Of a DNA stretch of 64,000 nucleotides, positions 1-9,012 are shown piece by piece. The notes beneath the pieces are model-generated. The model searched no databases. It saw only the letters and a list, made by a program, of their open reading frames with translations, and was not told the DNA's origin. Source of the stretch: an uncultured Amylibacter sp. (GTDB lineage: Bacteria; Pseudomonadota; Alphaproteobacteria; Rhodobacterales; Rhodobacteraceae); assembly GCA_943846615.1 (NCBI GenBank), contig OX044354.1, positions 1,120,359 through 1,184,358 of the forward strand, written 5' to 3'. Every line of letters starts with the position of its first letter. Within the stretch, counting starts at the first letter, position 1. The position numbers and the translations under genes are program-made.

Positions 1-524
1 GCGTTGTGACGACCAACGTCTTCCATATAGACCAAAGGACGGTCGCCTTCGCATAACACGGTGCCGTGGATTGCCCCAGCGTTCAGATACAGGCTGTCTG
101 TTTGATTGATGGTTTTTGACAGCGCATAGAGCCATGAGGTACGCAGTTCGGTTTTTGGTAATTCCAAACCTTCCAGACCCTCCATCATGTCACCGAATAC
201 GGTGCCAACGGCGCAGCCCGATGTGCGGGTTTTCTTTTTTAACTTCTCTTCATAAATTGTTTGCCCGTCTGTGCGCACGACTGCTGTTTCCAACTCTTCG
301 TCGTAATCGATGCCCAAGACATTTTCGTCCGCACCCAGCATGCCTTGATTTTTCAAAAATCCCAGCGCGAGGTATTCGGGGTAATCGCCGATTGTCATGG
401 CGGTGACGATCTCTTGGTTATTGAGGAAGATGGTTAAGGGGCGTTCTTCGACGACATTGATGTCGGTGGCGTCCCCATTTTGATCAAAGCCCTGAACGGA
501 TCGTGTCAGGTTTGTCCGCGACAT
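1..524 (-). CDS. fdhD: Formate dehydrogenase accessory sulfurtransferase FdhD (5' part only)
   Basis: Translating the minus strand from the ATG at 524 gives about 174 open residues that run off the left edge, so the C-terminus is missing. FdhD passes sulfur from a cysteine desulfurase to the Mo-bisMGD cofactor of formate dehydrogenase in the cytoplasm. Visible family marks are the cysteine motif TSGCAVGT near residue 104, the stretch AGAIHGTVLCEGDRPLVYME near residue 148, and the signature EDVGRHNA at the window edge. Only one cysteine is present in the active loop, where E. coli FdhD has a CxxC. It is divergent from azlC, with 97 bp between the two starts. Identity is firm. Confidence 0.9.
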   Translation of the reverse strand, partial: MSRTNLTRSVQGFDQNGDATDINVVEERPLTIFLNNQEIVTAMTIGDYPEYLALGFLKNQGMLGADENVLGIDYDEELETAVVRTDGQTIYEEKLKKKTRTSGCAVGTVFGDMMEGLEGLELPKTELRTSWLYALSKTINQTDSLYLNAGAIHGTVLCEGDRPLVYMEDVGRHN

Positions 525-621
525 GTCGGGTTTAAGCAAAAAGGTATCGTTTACGTCTGACAATTGCGGCCTCTGGCTTTTTGTACTTGCACTGTGTGTG
601 TTTTCCATCGAACATTACCAC

Positions 622-1344
622 ATGGCAAAAAACATAACATCAAATAAATCGGCATTCTGGCTGGGATATCGCGACACGTTACCGTTTTGGTTGGTGGTCG
701 GACCGTTTGGCCTGTTGTTTGGCGCGGTCGCAACAGAAGCGGGTTTGAACCTGTTCGAGGCGATGGTGATGACGACCTTGGTGGTTGCGGGGGCGTCGCA
801 ATTTACGGCACTGACCCTAATGGGTGAAAATGCACCGGTGTTTATTATTTTGCTGACAGCCTTGGCAGTGAATTTGCGTATGGCGATGTATTCCGCCGCG
901 TTGGCCCCGCATTTGGGGCGTGAGCCGTTGGGGATGCGGGTATTGTATGCCTATTTTATGGTGGATCAAAGTTTTGGTGTGGCGATTAATAAATATGAAG
1001 AGAACCCAGATATGACCCCGCGCCAAAAGGGTTTGTATTATGCTGGCAGTTTTATGTCTGTGTTTCCGCTTTGGTTGATCACATCATTATTGGGCGCATT
1101 GGTCGGCGCACAAATTCCGCCCGAATATGCGTTAGATTTCGCATTACCTATCTGTTTCATCGCCTTATCTGCGCCATTGATGCGCAGCTTGCCACATTTT
1201 GTGGCGGCGATTGTTTCGATGTTGGGCACGGTTTTGTTTGTGAATATCCCTTACAGTTTGGGATTATTGTTGGCGGCGTTTATTGCCATGATGGTGGCGG
1301 CGCAGTTGGAATTATGGCTGAAACGGAGACAGGCAAATGGTTGA
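622..1344 (+). CDS. azlC: AzlC-type branched-chain amino-acid exporter, large subunit
   Basis: This is a polytopic inner-membrane protein of 240 residues. With AzlD it forms an exporter for branched-chain amino acids and their analogues. The chosen start is the ATG at 622 (MAKNITSNKSAFWLGYRDTL), because AzlC proteins normally begin shortly before the conserved GYRDTLPFWLVVGPFGLLFG segment. An in-frame ATG at 523 would add a poorly conserved hydrophobic tail that overlaps the fdhD start. Conserved features are AGASQFTALTLMG and NLRMAMYSAALAPHLG. The stop overlaps the azlD start by 8 bp, so the two are translationally coupled. The exact substrate is not readable from sequence. Confidence 0.9.
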   Translation: MAKNITSNKSAFWLGYRDTLPFWLVVGPFGLLFGAVATEAGLNLFEAMVMTTLVVAGASQFTALTLMGENAPVFIILLTALAVNLRMAMYSAALAPHLGREPLGMRVLYAYFMVDQSFGVAINKYEENPDMTPRQKGLYYAGSFMSVFPLWLITSLLGALVGAQIPPEYALDFALPICFIALSAPLMRSLPHFVAAIVSMLGTVLFVNIPYSLGLLLAAFIAMMVAAQLELWLKRRQANG

Positions 1345-1663
1345 CCCGATGAAATTATGGGTGATAATTTTCGGGCTGGGCATCGGCACGTTTATCATCC
1401 GCTTTTCTTTTCTGGGCCTGATTGGCGGGCGTGAATTGCCCGAATGGGCGATGCGGCATTTGAATTATGTTGGTGTGGCCGTGATGCCTGGGTTGATTGC
1501 GCCAATGCTTGTATGGCCAGAGGCAACGGGTGGCGCATTGGATGCGCCGCGCCTGTTGGCGGCATTGGCGGCGTTTAGCGTCGGGATTTGGCGCAGGTCA
1601 GCGTTATGGGCTGTGATTGCAGGATTTGGCGTATTGTACGCGATGATTTTTCTGGGACTTTAG
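1337..1663 (+). CDS. azlD: AzlD-type branched-chain amino-acid exporter, small subunit
   Basis: A 108-residue membrane protein with about four hydrophobic segments, the expected size for the small partner of AzlC. The N-terminal GTFIIRFSFLGLIGGRELPE and the following MRHLNYVGVAVMPGLIAPML are typical of the family. The ATG at 1337 lies inside the end of azlC. A second in-frame ATG at 1349 is possible. The gene is convergent with the Lrp-family regulator and overlaps its stop by 4 bp. Its position next to an amino-acid-responsive regulator fits a role in amino-acid homeostasis, but regulation by that protein is inference. Confidence 0.88.
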   Translation: MVDPMKLWVIIFGLGIGTFIIRFSFLGLIGGRELPEWAMRHLNYVGVAVMPGLIAPMLVWPEATGGALDAPRLLAALAAFSVGIWRRSALWAVIAGFGVLYAMIFLGL

Positions 1664-2118
1664 ACAGGCATTGCAGTTGTTTTGAACACGGTACGTAACG
1701 CAAAGCTGCTTTGCATTTGGCTGACGTGCGGCAAGCGCGACAAGAATTGGCGGTGTATGCGCGCGAAATCGTCGGTGTCACTGGCGACGACCTTTAGCAT
1801 ATAATCCGCGGTGCCTGCCATGAGGTGACATTCCAATACATCGGGGATCAGGGCGACCGCGCGCTCGAATCCATCAAGGACTGCATCCGCCTGCCCTGAC
1901 AATGTGATTTCCACAAATACCGTGGTTTTGCGATCTATTTTTCGCGGATCTAACAGGGCGACGTAGTCTTTGATAATCCCTTCGGATTCCAGACGTTGCA
2001 CGCGACGATGACATGCGGATGGGGATAGATTTATTTTGTCCGCCAAATCCGAATTGGATAAGCGTCCCGCCTTTTGTAGGGTTTTCAAGATACGGCGATC
2101 TGTTTCGTCTATTTCCAT
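1660..2118 (-). CDS. Lrp/AsnC family transcriptional regulator
   Basis: A 152-residue DNA-binding protein with an N-terminal helix-turn-helix (about residues 5-50, containing RRILKTLQKAGRLSNSDLA and SPSACHRRVQRLESEGII) and a C-terminal ligand-binding RAM/AsnC domain (about 65-145). It is divergent from alanine dehydrogenase, the arrangement seen for regulators that activate ald in response to alanine. I infer an AldR/Lrp-type activator of ald. Regulation of azlCD, whose stop overlaps this one, is also possible. The ATG at 2118 fits the family start MEIDETDRRIL. Confidence 0.9.
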   Translation of the reverse strand: MEIDETDRRILKTLQKAGRLSNSDLADKINLSPSACHRRVQRLESEGIIKDYVALLDPRKIDRKTTVFVEITLSGQADAVLDGFERAVALIPDVLECHLMAGTADYMLKVVASDTDDFARIHRQFLSRLPHVSQMQSSFALRTVFKTTAMPV

Positions 2119-2260
2119 AATGCCGTGATTCCTTCTAAAAAAATGCCTATTTTTGCACAGTTATTCGAAAAATGGTGCTTTTGGCAACACGAATATGAAT
2201 ACATCGCCAGATAAGTTGCCCCATTGTGATGGCAGTGGATCACATATTCGGAGAGACGTT
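2119..2260. promoter_or_regulatory. Divergent lrp-ald control region
   Basis: These 142 bp separate the starts of the Lrp-type regulator and alanine dehydrogenase and must hold both promoters. The half near the regulator is A/T-rich, with an A-run next to a T-run at 2136-2155, the kind of bendable sequence Lrp proteins favour. I could not define a convincing operator or -35/-10 pair by eye. A ribosome-binding site ggagaga lies just before the ald ATG. Confidence 0.45.
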
Positions 2261-3373
2261 ATGATCATAGGTTGCCCAAAAGAAATCAAGAACCAAGAGT
2301 ATCGCGTAGGCGTAACGCCCGCAGCAGCTGCCGAGGCCGTTTCGCGTGGCCATACAGTGTTGATGCAAACCCAAGCAGGTATCGGCGCTGGGTTTACGGA
2401 TGCGGATTATACCAGTGCGGGTGCGGGTATTTTGGATACGGCGGAACAAGTTTTCGCGCAGGCGGAAATGATTGTGAAGGTAAAGGAACCACAGGCCGTT
2501 GAGCGTGCGATGTTACGCGAGGGCCAGATATTATTCACCTACCTGCACTTGGCGCCAGACGAACCGCAAACGCGTGATTTATTGGCCAGTGGCGTGACAG
2601 CGATCGCCTATGAAACGGTGACGGATCGCACGGGCGGATTGCCATTATTAGCACCCATGTCCGAAGTGGCGGGGAAATTAGCGCCACAGGTTGGCGCATG
2701 GGCGTTGCAAAAGGCCAATGGTGGTTTGGGCACGTTGATGGGCGGTGTTCCGGGTGTTTTGCCAGCCAAAGTAGTGGTGATTGGCGGCGGCAATGTGGGC
2801 GTGCATGCGGCGCGTGTTGCATCGGGCATGGGCGCGGATGTGACCGTGTTGGATATGTCATTGCCCCGCATGCGGTATCTGGATGATGCGTTCAGCGATG
2901 TGTTCAATACCTGTTATTCATCCCGCGCAGCAACGGCAGAATTGATTGCCGAAGCGGACATGGTTGTGGGTGCGGTATTGATCCCCGGTGCGGCGGCGCC
3001 CAAATTGATTTCGCGGGCACAATTAAGCACGATGAAACAAGGTGCGGTTTTGGTTGACGTGGCAATTGATCAGGGTGGGTGTTTTGAAACGTCCAAGGCC
3101 ACCACGCATGATGATCCTATTTATGAAGTGGATGGCATTGTGCATTACTGTGTGGCGAATATGCCCGGTGCAGTTGCGCGCACATCCACAATTGCGTTGG
3201 GCAATGCGACGATGCCATTTATGTTGGCGTTGGCGGATAAGGGTTGGAAACAGGCCTGTGCGGATGATCCGCATTTGTTGGCAGGACTGAACACGCACAA
3301 AGGTCAATTGACCTATGAAGCGGTTGGCGTTGCGTTGGGGATTGAGACGGTTGATCCAACAACCTTGGTTTAA
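2261..3373 (+). CDS. ald: Alanine dehydrogenase
   Basis: A cytoplasmic NAD-dependent enzyme of 370 residues that interconverts L-alanine and pyruvate plus ammonia. The start is the ATG at 2261 ([20 protein letters not shown]), preceded by ggagagacgtt. An open frame continues upstream to 2153 but has no family similarity. The N-terminal domain carries the substrate region ([11 protein letters not shown] and KVKEP). The Rossmann domain has the glycine motif [14 protein letters not shown] near residue 170. The C-terminal region has [20 protein letters not shown]. Length matches the family. The gene is divergent from the Lrp-type regulator and overlaps the convergent downstream gene by 4 bp. Confidence 0.96.
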   Translation: MIIGCPKEIKNQEYRVGVTPAAAAEAVSRGHTVLMQTQAGIGAGFTDADYTSAGAGILDTAEQVFAQAEMIVKVKEPQAVERAMLREGQILFTYLHLAPDEPQTRDLLASGVTAIAYETVTDRTGGLPLLAPMSEVAGKLAPQVGAWALQKANGGLGTLMGGVPGVLPAKVVVIGGGNVGVHAARVASGMGADVTVLDMSLPRMRYLDDAFSDVFNTCYSSRAATAELIAEADMVVGAVLIPGAAAPKLISRAQLSTMKQGAVLVDVAIDQGGCFETSKATTHDDPIYEVDGIVHYCVANMPGAVARTSTIALGNATMPFMLALADKGWKQACADDPHLLAGLNTHKGQLTYEAVGVALGIETVDPTTLV

Positions 3374-5013
3374 GATTTAGGCGCCAACCACCCGCGATAT
3401 GCAGCGATTAAACCAACGATTGGCAGGGCGAGCTTCACATCAAATTGAAATCGCCCTTCCATATCCGTTTCAAAACTGTCGCCTGCGGGTAACAGGGATT
3501 TTGGCAGCGGTATGCCAAGGATGCGCCAATGGCGTGGAATGAAATACAGACGGTCATCGCGCACCGCCATCGCCAAAGCCACAGTGACAGGGCCAAAGCG
3601 TTCCAGCATCAAGAAATCATCGCGCCCTGTTCCGCGGGACAGGTGTGATACGAATTTGCGGCCAGCGAAATTGCGCGTCCATTTTTCGCCCTTTGGGGTG
3701 ACATCAACCTGAACCGAAACGGGAATGTCCGCGCCCGCATTAGGAAAGCGGAAAATGGTTGCTATGACGCGTGACAGGATGGATGTGCCACGCGTCACCT
3801 GTGCCCTACCGGACCATTCAAATGATTTTTCTTGGGCATGGAATGTGCGCACCTGTTGAGGGAGTTGGGCATAAGCGTCTTCCAAAAGAGACGGAAATAT
3901 TGGGCCAGACTTATGTTCGCGGAAATCAAAATAAACATCGCGGTTCGCGGTTAGAGATGCGTAATCATCCAATGAAACCTCTTTTTGGGCGATGCGTGCG
4001 CCTGTTCGGATTTCAATGCCGCTTAGCATTTTACGAATGATCGCCTCGGCCGCCATGGATGGAATCATGGGGCCATCGCGGCCCTCAGCCAGCAGGTGGA
4101 ATTCGATGGTTTTGCCCTGCCCTGTACCGCGCAAAAATAAACCACCGCGATCCTCGCCGAATTTTGTTCGGTTTAGCACCCAATAGAATGGTTTTGCGAA
4201 ACGTATTAGGTTGGGTAGCAACCGCCAACCGCGCATTTTCGCGACGAGGTTTAGGCATTTATGCAAGATTTCGGGTACCGTACCCGCACCGATCCAGATG
4301 TTTTGCAAGCTGGGGTGTAGTGTTGGTAGGATTTGCAAATCTGGCGTTTCGACGAGCGAGAAATGGATGTTGCGCAGTGGGATTGTTCCTGCTGGAGCGA
4401 TGGTGAAACGCAGACTCTCGGTCAGGGCGGTGGCATGGGTGTTTGCACCGTTTCGCATGATTTTGATGTCTTCGCCAGCATATCCCAGCGCGGCACGCAT
4501 CACATTCAACCCAATGCCTGCAAATGGCGATGGCGCAATGCCGCCCGTCAGGGTTTCGACGATCATGTGTTTTTGCATTTCTCGCAGGGCCGCGCCTGTG
4601 AGGACGGGAAAGGTGCTGACGGCGGACAGGGCGAAAACGTTTGCGGTTTGGGCGGCGGTGTTTAAGGTTTCAATCCCAATCGAAAATTCCGCACCATCGG
4701 ATAAATCCAGATAGTTGACGCCCGCATCAATTGCCGCCTGCGCGACGGTGTATGGGGTGTCGCCGTAATCCTGGAATGGGCCAGAGGCATCGACGATTAG
4801 CGCGGGTTGGATCGTAGACAGATGCGGGGCGATATCGGCGCGATCCACGCAAAGTGGGTGCAACTTGGATAGGCCAGTGTATCCGGCGCAGTATGATGTT
4901 GCCTTGGATGCAGTGCGGCCTGCGACCCAGATTTCGAGATCGGCACAGTCAGACAAGAGTTCGATCAAACGTCCACCAAATACACCGTAGCCGCCAAGGA
5001 TAATGATTTTCAT
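3370..5013 (-). CDS. Saccharopine-dehydrogenase-like NAD(P)-binding protein with DUF4166-like C-terminus
   Basis: A protein of 547 residues. The first about 130 residues form a Rossmann fold opening with MKIIILGGYGVFGGRLIELL, followed by IVDASGPFQDYG, as in saccharopine-dehydrogenase-like reductases. The C-terminal about 180 residues resemble DUF4166, including VQVDVTPKGEKWTRNFAGRK. The start at 5013 is chosen because it opens directly into the first beta strand; the upstream extension to 5091 is unconserved and runs into the mscL terminator. The substrate is unknown. It is probably an oxidoreductase of a carbonyl or lipid-like compound, which is an inference from the fold only. Confidence 0.75.
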   Translation of the reverse strand: MKIIILGGYGVFGGRLIELLSDCADLEIWVAGRTASKATSYCAGYTGLSKLHPLCVDRADIAPHLSTIQPALIVDASGPFQDYGDTPYTVAQAAIDAGVNYLDLSDGAEFSIGIETLNTAAQTANVFALSAVSTFPVLTGAALREMQKHMIVETLTGGIAPSPFAGIGLNVMRAALGYAGEDIKIMRNGANTHATALTESLRFTIAPAGTIPLRNIHFSLVETPDLQILPTLHPSLQNIWIGAGTVPEILHKCLNLVAKMRGWRLLPNLIRFAKPFYWVLNRTKFGEDRGGLFLRGTGQGKTIEFHLLAEGRDGPMIPSMAAEAIIRKMLSGIEIRTGARIAQKEVSLDDYASLTANRDVYFDFREHKSGPIFPSLLEDAYAQLPQQVRTFHAQEKSFEWSGRAQVTRGTSILSRVIATIFRFPNAGADIPVSVQVDVTPKGEKWTRNFAGRKFVSHLSRGTGRDDFLMLERFGPVTVALAMAVRDDRLYFIPRHWRILGIPLPKSLLPAGDSFETDMEGRFQFDVKLALPIVGLIAAYRGWLAPKS

Positions 5014-5091
5014 CTTAATAGCCGTTTCGGTATAAATTCCAGCGTCATCGTAGCATTGGTTTTGCGGTTCTGCATTGGCGAAATGTCGCAT

Positions 5092-5116
5092 AAAAAAGGC
5101 CCGCGAAACGCGAGCC
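5092..5116 (-). terminator. Rho-independent terminator after mscL
   Basis: On the minus strand a GC-rich hairpin with arms ggctcgcg and cgcgggcc and loop ttt is followed by a run of six T (the plus-strand A-run at 5092-5097). It lies 25 bp beyond the mscL stop. Confidence 0.85.
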
Positions 5117-5140
5117 TTCTAGATTCGATTTTAGGTCGAA

Positions 5141-5554
5141 TTATTTTTTCAAAGCTTTCAGAATGTCAGTCAACAATTCGTTGTCTGTTGGGCCAGCAGG
5201 TGCTGCTGGTGCCGCTTCTTCTTCTTTCTTTTTCATTTTGTTCACTGAACGCACCAACATGAATGCCACGAATGCGATAACCAAGAAGTTGATGATTGCC
5301 ATGATGAAACGACCGTATGCGAATACCGCGGCACCCGCTTCTTCGGCTGCTTTGATTGAGGCATATTCGCCTTCGCCCAGCAATGCATACATGCCGCTGA
5401 AATCAACGCCACCCATGAACAGGCTGATGATCGGGTTGATCAAGTCTGAAACCAATGAACCCACGATTGCCGTGAAAGCCGCACCGATGATGATACCAAC
5501 AGCCATGTCCATGACATTGCCTTTGGCGATGAAGTCCTTAAATTCTTGTAACAT
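5141..5554 (-). CDS. mscL: Large-conductance mechanosensitive channel
   Basis: A 137-residue inner-membrane channel that opens under membrane tension on osmotic downshock. The N-terminus [20 protein letters not shown] and the first transmembrane helix [20 protein letters not shown] are hallmark MscL. A second helix ([20 protein letters not shown]) and a charged cytoplasmic tail ([11 protein letters not shown]) follow. The start at 5554 is preceded by aaggggatatctt; a longer frame to 5632 lacks similarity. The gene is monocistronic, with its own terminator downstream. Confidence 0.96.
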   Translation of the reverse strand: MLQEFKDFIAKGNVMDMAVGIIIGAAFTAIVGSLVSDLINPIISLFMGGVDFSGMYALLGEGEYASIKAAEEAGAAVFAYGRFIMAIINFLVIAFVAFMLVRSVNKMKKKEEEAAPAAPAGPTDNELLTDILKALKK

Positions 5555-5700
5555 AAGATATCCCCTTTTGTTTCCACCCACGCCGTGAATGGCGCTTGTG
5601 CACAATATTGTGAAGGTGCGACATTTTTTCAACCTTTCGATTGAAGTTCACCGTGAATTTGGCCATTTTTCACGTTGAAACGTTAAAAGGTTAACAAAAA

Positions 5701-6552
5701 ATGACATATATTCCTCCGAAAAAATGGGCTTGGGACAGCGAGAGTGGCGGCAAATTTGCGTCCATTAACCGTCCGATTGCAGGTGCAAAGCATGAAAAAG
5801 AGCTGCAAGTTGGTAAGCATCCATTGCAATTATATTCACTAGCGACGCCAAACGGTGTGAAAGTGACCGTGATGTTAGAGGAGTTGTTGGCCGCGGGACA
5901 CACGGGCGCGGAATATGATGCTTGGTTGATTGATATCCAAGAAGGTGATCAGTTTGGAAGTGGATTTGTAGATGTGAACCCGAATTCAAAAATTCCCGCA
6001 TTGATGGATACAACCAACGGATCGCGCGTATTCGAAAGCGGCGCGATATTGTTGTATTTGGCCGAAAAATTCGGGGCGTTTTTACCATCGGATCCAGCGG
6101 CGCGCACAGAAGTAATGAATTGGTTATTTTGGTTGCAGGGTTCTGCACCATATTTGGGCGGTGGGTTTGGACATTTTTATGCCTATGCCCCCGAAAAATT
6201 CGAATATGCGATTGATCGGTTTACGATGGAGGCGAAACGTCAGTTGGACGTTTTGGATCGTAATTTGGCGGATCGCGATTTTTTAGCGGGCGATGAATAT
6301 TCCATCGCCGATATCGCGACCGCACCGTGGTATGGTTCCGTGTTGAAAGGCACCGTTTATGATGCCGCTGAATTTTTGGACGCCGGTTCGTATAAGAACG
6401 TGAATCGTTGGGCAGATGCGGTAATGAACCGCCCCGCATATTTACGAGGTAAAATGGTGAACCGTAAGTGGGGTGAACCATCCGAGCAATTGCATGAGCG
6501 TCATGATGCCAGTGATTTTGAATTGAAGACCCAAGACAAAATCGAAAGCTGA
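5701..6552 (+). CDS. yghU: Glutathione-dependent disulfide-bond oxidoreductase, YghU type
   Basis: A cytoplasmic GST-superfamily protein of 283 residues, very close to E. coli YghU throughout as I recall that sequence. The N-terminal segment (INRPIAGAKHEKEL, VGKHPLQLYSLATPNG) precedes a thioredoxin-like domain with NPNSKIPALMD and the glutathione-contact ESGAILLYLAEKFG. The helical C-terminal domain contains NWLFWLQGSAPYLGGGFGHF and ends with EQLHERHDASDFE. YghU binds two glutathiones and reduces disulfides. The intergenic A-run before the ATG leaves no clear ribosome-binding site. A hairpin terminator follows. Confidence 0.96.
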   Translation: MTYIPPKKWAWDSESGGKFASINRPIAGAKHEKELQVGKHPLQLYSLATPNGVKVTVMLEELLAAGHTGAEYDAWLIDIQEGDQFGSGFVDVNPNSKIPALMDTTNGSRVFESGAILLYLAEKFGAFLPSDPAARTEVMNWLFWLQGSAPYLGGGFGHFYAYAPEKFEYAIDRFTMEAKRQLDVLDRNLADRDFLAGDEYSIADIATAPWYGSVLKGTVYDAAEFLDAGSYKNVNRWADAVMNRPAYLRGKMVNRKWGEPSEQLHERHDASDFELKTQDKIES

Positions 6553-6559
6553 TATTTCG

Positions 6560-6590
6560 ATTGGTGCGCGGCAATGCGCACCAATCTACG
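6560..6590 (+). terminator. Probable terminator after yghU
   Basis: An inverted repeat with arms attggtgcg and cgcaccaat (6560-6585) lies just after the yghU stop, followed by a short T-rich stretch (ctacgtttta). The T-tract is weak. It may also serve the small convergent gene at 6596-6763. Confidence 0.55.
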
Positions 6591-6595
6591 TTTTA

Positions 6596-6763
6596 TTAGG
6601 ATTTGTTATGGTCGTCCCATGGGTTCTTCTTGTTATGAATACCCTTACGACCCTTCACTTTGTTTTTTAATGTCTGATAGTGCGGTTTGTTTTTCGCCTT
6701 ATCCGCCAGCATTTCAGCCATCGTTTTTTTCGGGGCGGGTTTATCATCAATTTTATCGGTCAT
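6596..6763 (-). CDS. Small basic conserved-looking protein, 55 residues
   Basis: A minus-strand frame from ATG at 6763 encodes MTDKIDDKPAPKKTMAEM followed by LADKAKNKPHYQTLKNKV and a tail KGIHNKKNPWDDHNKS. It is rich in lysine and asparagine, has no transmembrane segment, and is too short for most gene finders. The composition looks like a real soluble nucleic-acid- or ribosome-associated small protein, and the gap would otherwise be empty. Function unknown. It is convergent with yghU. Confidence 0.55.
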   Translation of the reverse strand: MTDKIDDKPAPKKTMAEMLADKAKNKPHYQTLKNKVKGRKGIHNKKNPWDDHNKS

Positions 6764-6895
6764 CATTCATGTCCTGTGCTGGCTTGGCCTGTAAGTGTCA
6801 AGAATAGCATATAAATACCACCCTTAAAATTTACATTTCATTGTTACCTGCGTTAAAAGAGGTGAATTGAGCCAAATTAACAATGGGGACGCATC

Positions 6896-7339
6896 ATGAG
6901 CACAGGTAAAATAATCGGCATTGCCGCAATAATCGGTGTCTTCGCCGTGGCGGGATATTTTTTCATGCAGGCACAACAGGCCCAGCGCGACGTTGACGCA
7001 TTGCGTGAATTAACCGCCAGCGCCCCCGTTGTTCCAGAAAAAATTTGGATTGGTGCGGACGAGTGTAAAACAACATTTGGTTCCAATACGATAGCGTTTT
7101 GTGAAGGCCGTTCAGAAGATACGTCATTGTTTTTGGAAAAAGGTGCAGATGCGGCTGTGAAACAGTGTTTCGAATATACTGCCGAGAAGATGGGCCAACC
7201 CGTATCATCAGCCGTTGATATCGCCTGTCAGGTGAAAGAGGCCTATCAAGCGAAAGACTATAGCCATAATGCCGAAACCGATACCTTTGGCATTCAGAAC
7301 AGTAACTATAATATTCTGAATGAGTGGGTGAACCGTTAG
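6896..7339 (+). CDS. Membrane-anchored protein of unknown function
   Basis: A 147-residue protein that I do not recognise. Residues 5-24 (KIIGIAAIIGVFAVAGYFFM) form a signal anchor, followed by a short alpha-helical linker (QAQQAQRDVDALREL) and a soluble domain that would face the periplasm. The domain has four cysteines (in DECKTTFG, IAFCEGRS, VKQCFEYT and DIACQVKE) that could form two disulfides. It stands alone between yghU and ffh. Confidence 0.6.
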   Translation: MSTGKIIGIAAIIGVFAVAGYFFMQAQQAQRDVDALRELTASAPVVPEKIWIGADECKTTFGSNTIAFCEGRSEDTSLFLEKGADAAVKQCFEYTAEKMGQPVSSAVDIACQVKEAYQAKDYSHNAETDTFGIQNSNYNILNEWVNR

Positions 7340-7407
7340 TAGACCGTTTCAAAGCAGGCATTGCTTGACTCTGTCCCATGTCAGGCGTAAACGGCACCTA
7401 AATCACA

Positions 7408-7468
7408 GGAAGTCATACGCTTCCGGTCTTAGGATCGACACCAGTCAGCGAGTTTCGCCCACTGGTGT
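7408..7468 (+). other. Structured 5' leader upstream of ffh
   Basis: Two hairpins precede ffh: ggaag/cttcc at 7408-7424, and a stronger one at 7438-7468 with arms acaccagt and actggtgt enclosing a smaller gcga/tcgc stem. The second ends about 41 nt before the ffh ATG and lacks a T-run, so it is not an obvious terminator. It could be a 5' UTR element. The rest of 7340-7509 shows nothing recognisable. Confidence 0.4.
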
Positions 7469-7509
7469 TAAATGCGTTTGGCATAACACTTGGCACGAAA
7501 GGCCGACAC

Positions 7510-9012
7510 ATGTTCGAGAATTTATCCGACCGCCTGTCCGGCGTCTTTGATGGATTAAATAAACAGGCAACTTTGTCTGATGAAGATGTGTCATTGGCAT
7601 TGCGCGAAGTGCGCGTGGCCTTGTTAGAGGCCGATGTTTCATTGCCGATTGCACGCGATTTCGTGAAGGCAATTCAGGCCAAGGCATCGGGCCAAGCCGT
7701 TACCAAATCTGTGAAACCGGGCCAGCAAGTTGTGAAGATTGTTCACGATGAATTGGTTCATTTTCTGGCGGGCGATGATGCGACGGCTGGTGAATTAAAG
7801 GTTGATAACCCTCCTGCCCCGATCCTGATGGTTGGTTTGCAGGGGTCTGGTAAAACTACGACCACCGCCAAGTTGGCGAAGCGGTTAAAGGAAAAGAACG
7901 GCAAGAAGGTTTTGATGGCGTCATTGGACACCAACCGACCTGCCGCGATGGAACAGTTGGCGATTTTGGGCACGCAAATTGGCGTGGATACTTTGCCGAT
8001 CGTTAAGGGCGAAAACGCCGTTAAGATTGCGAAACGTGCAAAACAACAGGCCACATTGGGTGGTTATGATGTGTTCATGTTGGATACCGCCGGTCGTTTG
8101 TCCATCGACGAAGAGTTGATGGTTGAGGTTAAGGCCGTTCGCGACGCGACATCACCACGTGAAACCATGTTGGTTGTTGATGGTCTGACGGGCCAAGATG
8201 CTGTTCATACGGCACAGAATTTCGACGAGCGTATTGGCATTTCTGGCGTTGTTCTAACCCGTATGGATGGCGATGGCCGCGGTGGTGCGGCATTGTCCAT
8301 GCGCGCCGTTACAGGCCGCCCGATTAAATTCGTTGGTCTGGGCGAAAAGATGGACGCGTTGGAAGAGTTCCATCCAGAGCGTGTTGCGGGCCGTATTTTG
8401 GGCATGGGCGATATCGTATCGCTGGTGGAAAAAGCCCAAGAAACCATCGAGGTTGAACAAGCCGAGAAGATGATGAAGCGCATGAAGAAGGGTATGTTCA
8501 ATATGAACGACCTGAAATCTCAGCTTGAACAGATGATAAAAATGGGTGGCATGGGCGGTATCATGGAAATGATGCCGGGCATGAAAAAAATGCAAAAGCA
8601 AATCGACGACGCTGGCGTCGACGAGAACAAACTTAATCGCCAAATCGCGCTGATCAATTCCATGACCAAGAAAGAGCGTGCCAATCCAAAAATCATGCAA
8701 GCCAGCCGTAAAAAGCGCGTAGCGCGTGGTGCAGGATTGGAAGTTGCCGAATTAAACCAACTGCTGAAGATGCAACGCCAGATGGGCGACATGATGAAGA
8801 AGATGGGCAAAGGCGGCATGTTGAAACAGGCCATGGCCGGTATGATGGGCAAAGGTGGCGGAATGCCACCAGGTGGAATGCCAGGCGGTATGGGTGATAT
8901 TGATCCAAAACAGTTAGAAGAAGCGGCCAAGAAAATGGGCGGTGCTGGTGGATTACCTGGACTGGGTGGCGGATTGCCGATGGGTCTGTCTGGATTTGGG
9001 AAGAAGAAATGA
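7510..9012 (+). CDS. ffh: Signal recognition particle protein Ffh
   Basis: A 500-residue GTPase that binds 4.5S RNA and signal peptides and delivers ribosomes to FtsY at the membrane. The N domain (residues 1-90) is followed by the G domain with P-loop GLQGSGKTTTT (109-119), LDTAGRLSIDEELM and LTRMDGDGRGGAALSM, then the methionine-rich M domain from about 300 (EKMMKRMKKGMFNMNDLKSQ). The tail after about 440 is a Gly/Met-rich low-complexity region ending FGKKK. The start at 7510 gives the normal MFENLSDRLSGVFDGL; a frame open from 7465 is unconserved. Its stop overlaps the next start (ATGA), beginning a coupled cluster. Confidence 0.98.
   Translation: MFENLSDRLSGVFDGLNKQATLSDEDVSLALREVRVALLEADVSLPIARDFVKAIQAKASGQAVTKSVKPGQQVVKIVHDELVHFLAGDDATAGELKVDNPPAPILMVGLQGSGKTTTTAKLAKRLKEKNGKKVLMASLDTNRPAAMEQLAILGTQIGVDTLPIVKGENAVKIAKRAKQQATLGGYDVFMLDTAGRLSIDEELMVEVKAVRDATSPRETMLVVDGLTGQDAVHTAQNFDERIGISGVVLTRMDGDGRGGAALSMRAVTGRPIKFVGLGEKMDALEEFHPERVAGRILGMGDIVSLVEKAQETIEVEQAEKMMKRMKKGMFNMNDLKSQLEQMIKMGGMGGIMEMMPGMKKMQKQIDDAGVDENKLNRQIALINSMTKKERANPKIMQASRKKRVARGAGLEVAELNQLLKMQRQMGDMMKKMGKGGMLKQAMAGMMGKGGGMPPGGMPGGMGDIDPKQLEEAAKKMGGAGGLPGLGGGLPMGLSGFGKKK

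Noticed and set aside
116..406. A 96-codon plus-strand frame at the left edge
   Set aside because: It is antisense to fdhD, whose protein motifs are unambiguous.
6574..6807. A 77-codon plus-strand frame
   Set aside because: Cysteine- and serine-rich nonsense composition; the opposite strand encodes a more credible 55-residue basic protein.
7340..7509. 4.5S/SRP RNA gene upstream of ffh
   Set aside because: The hairpins lack the conserved SRP Alu/S-domain tetraloop and symmetric-loop sequence.
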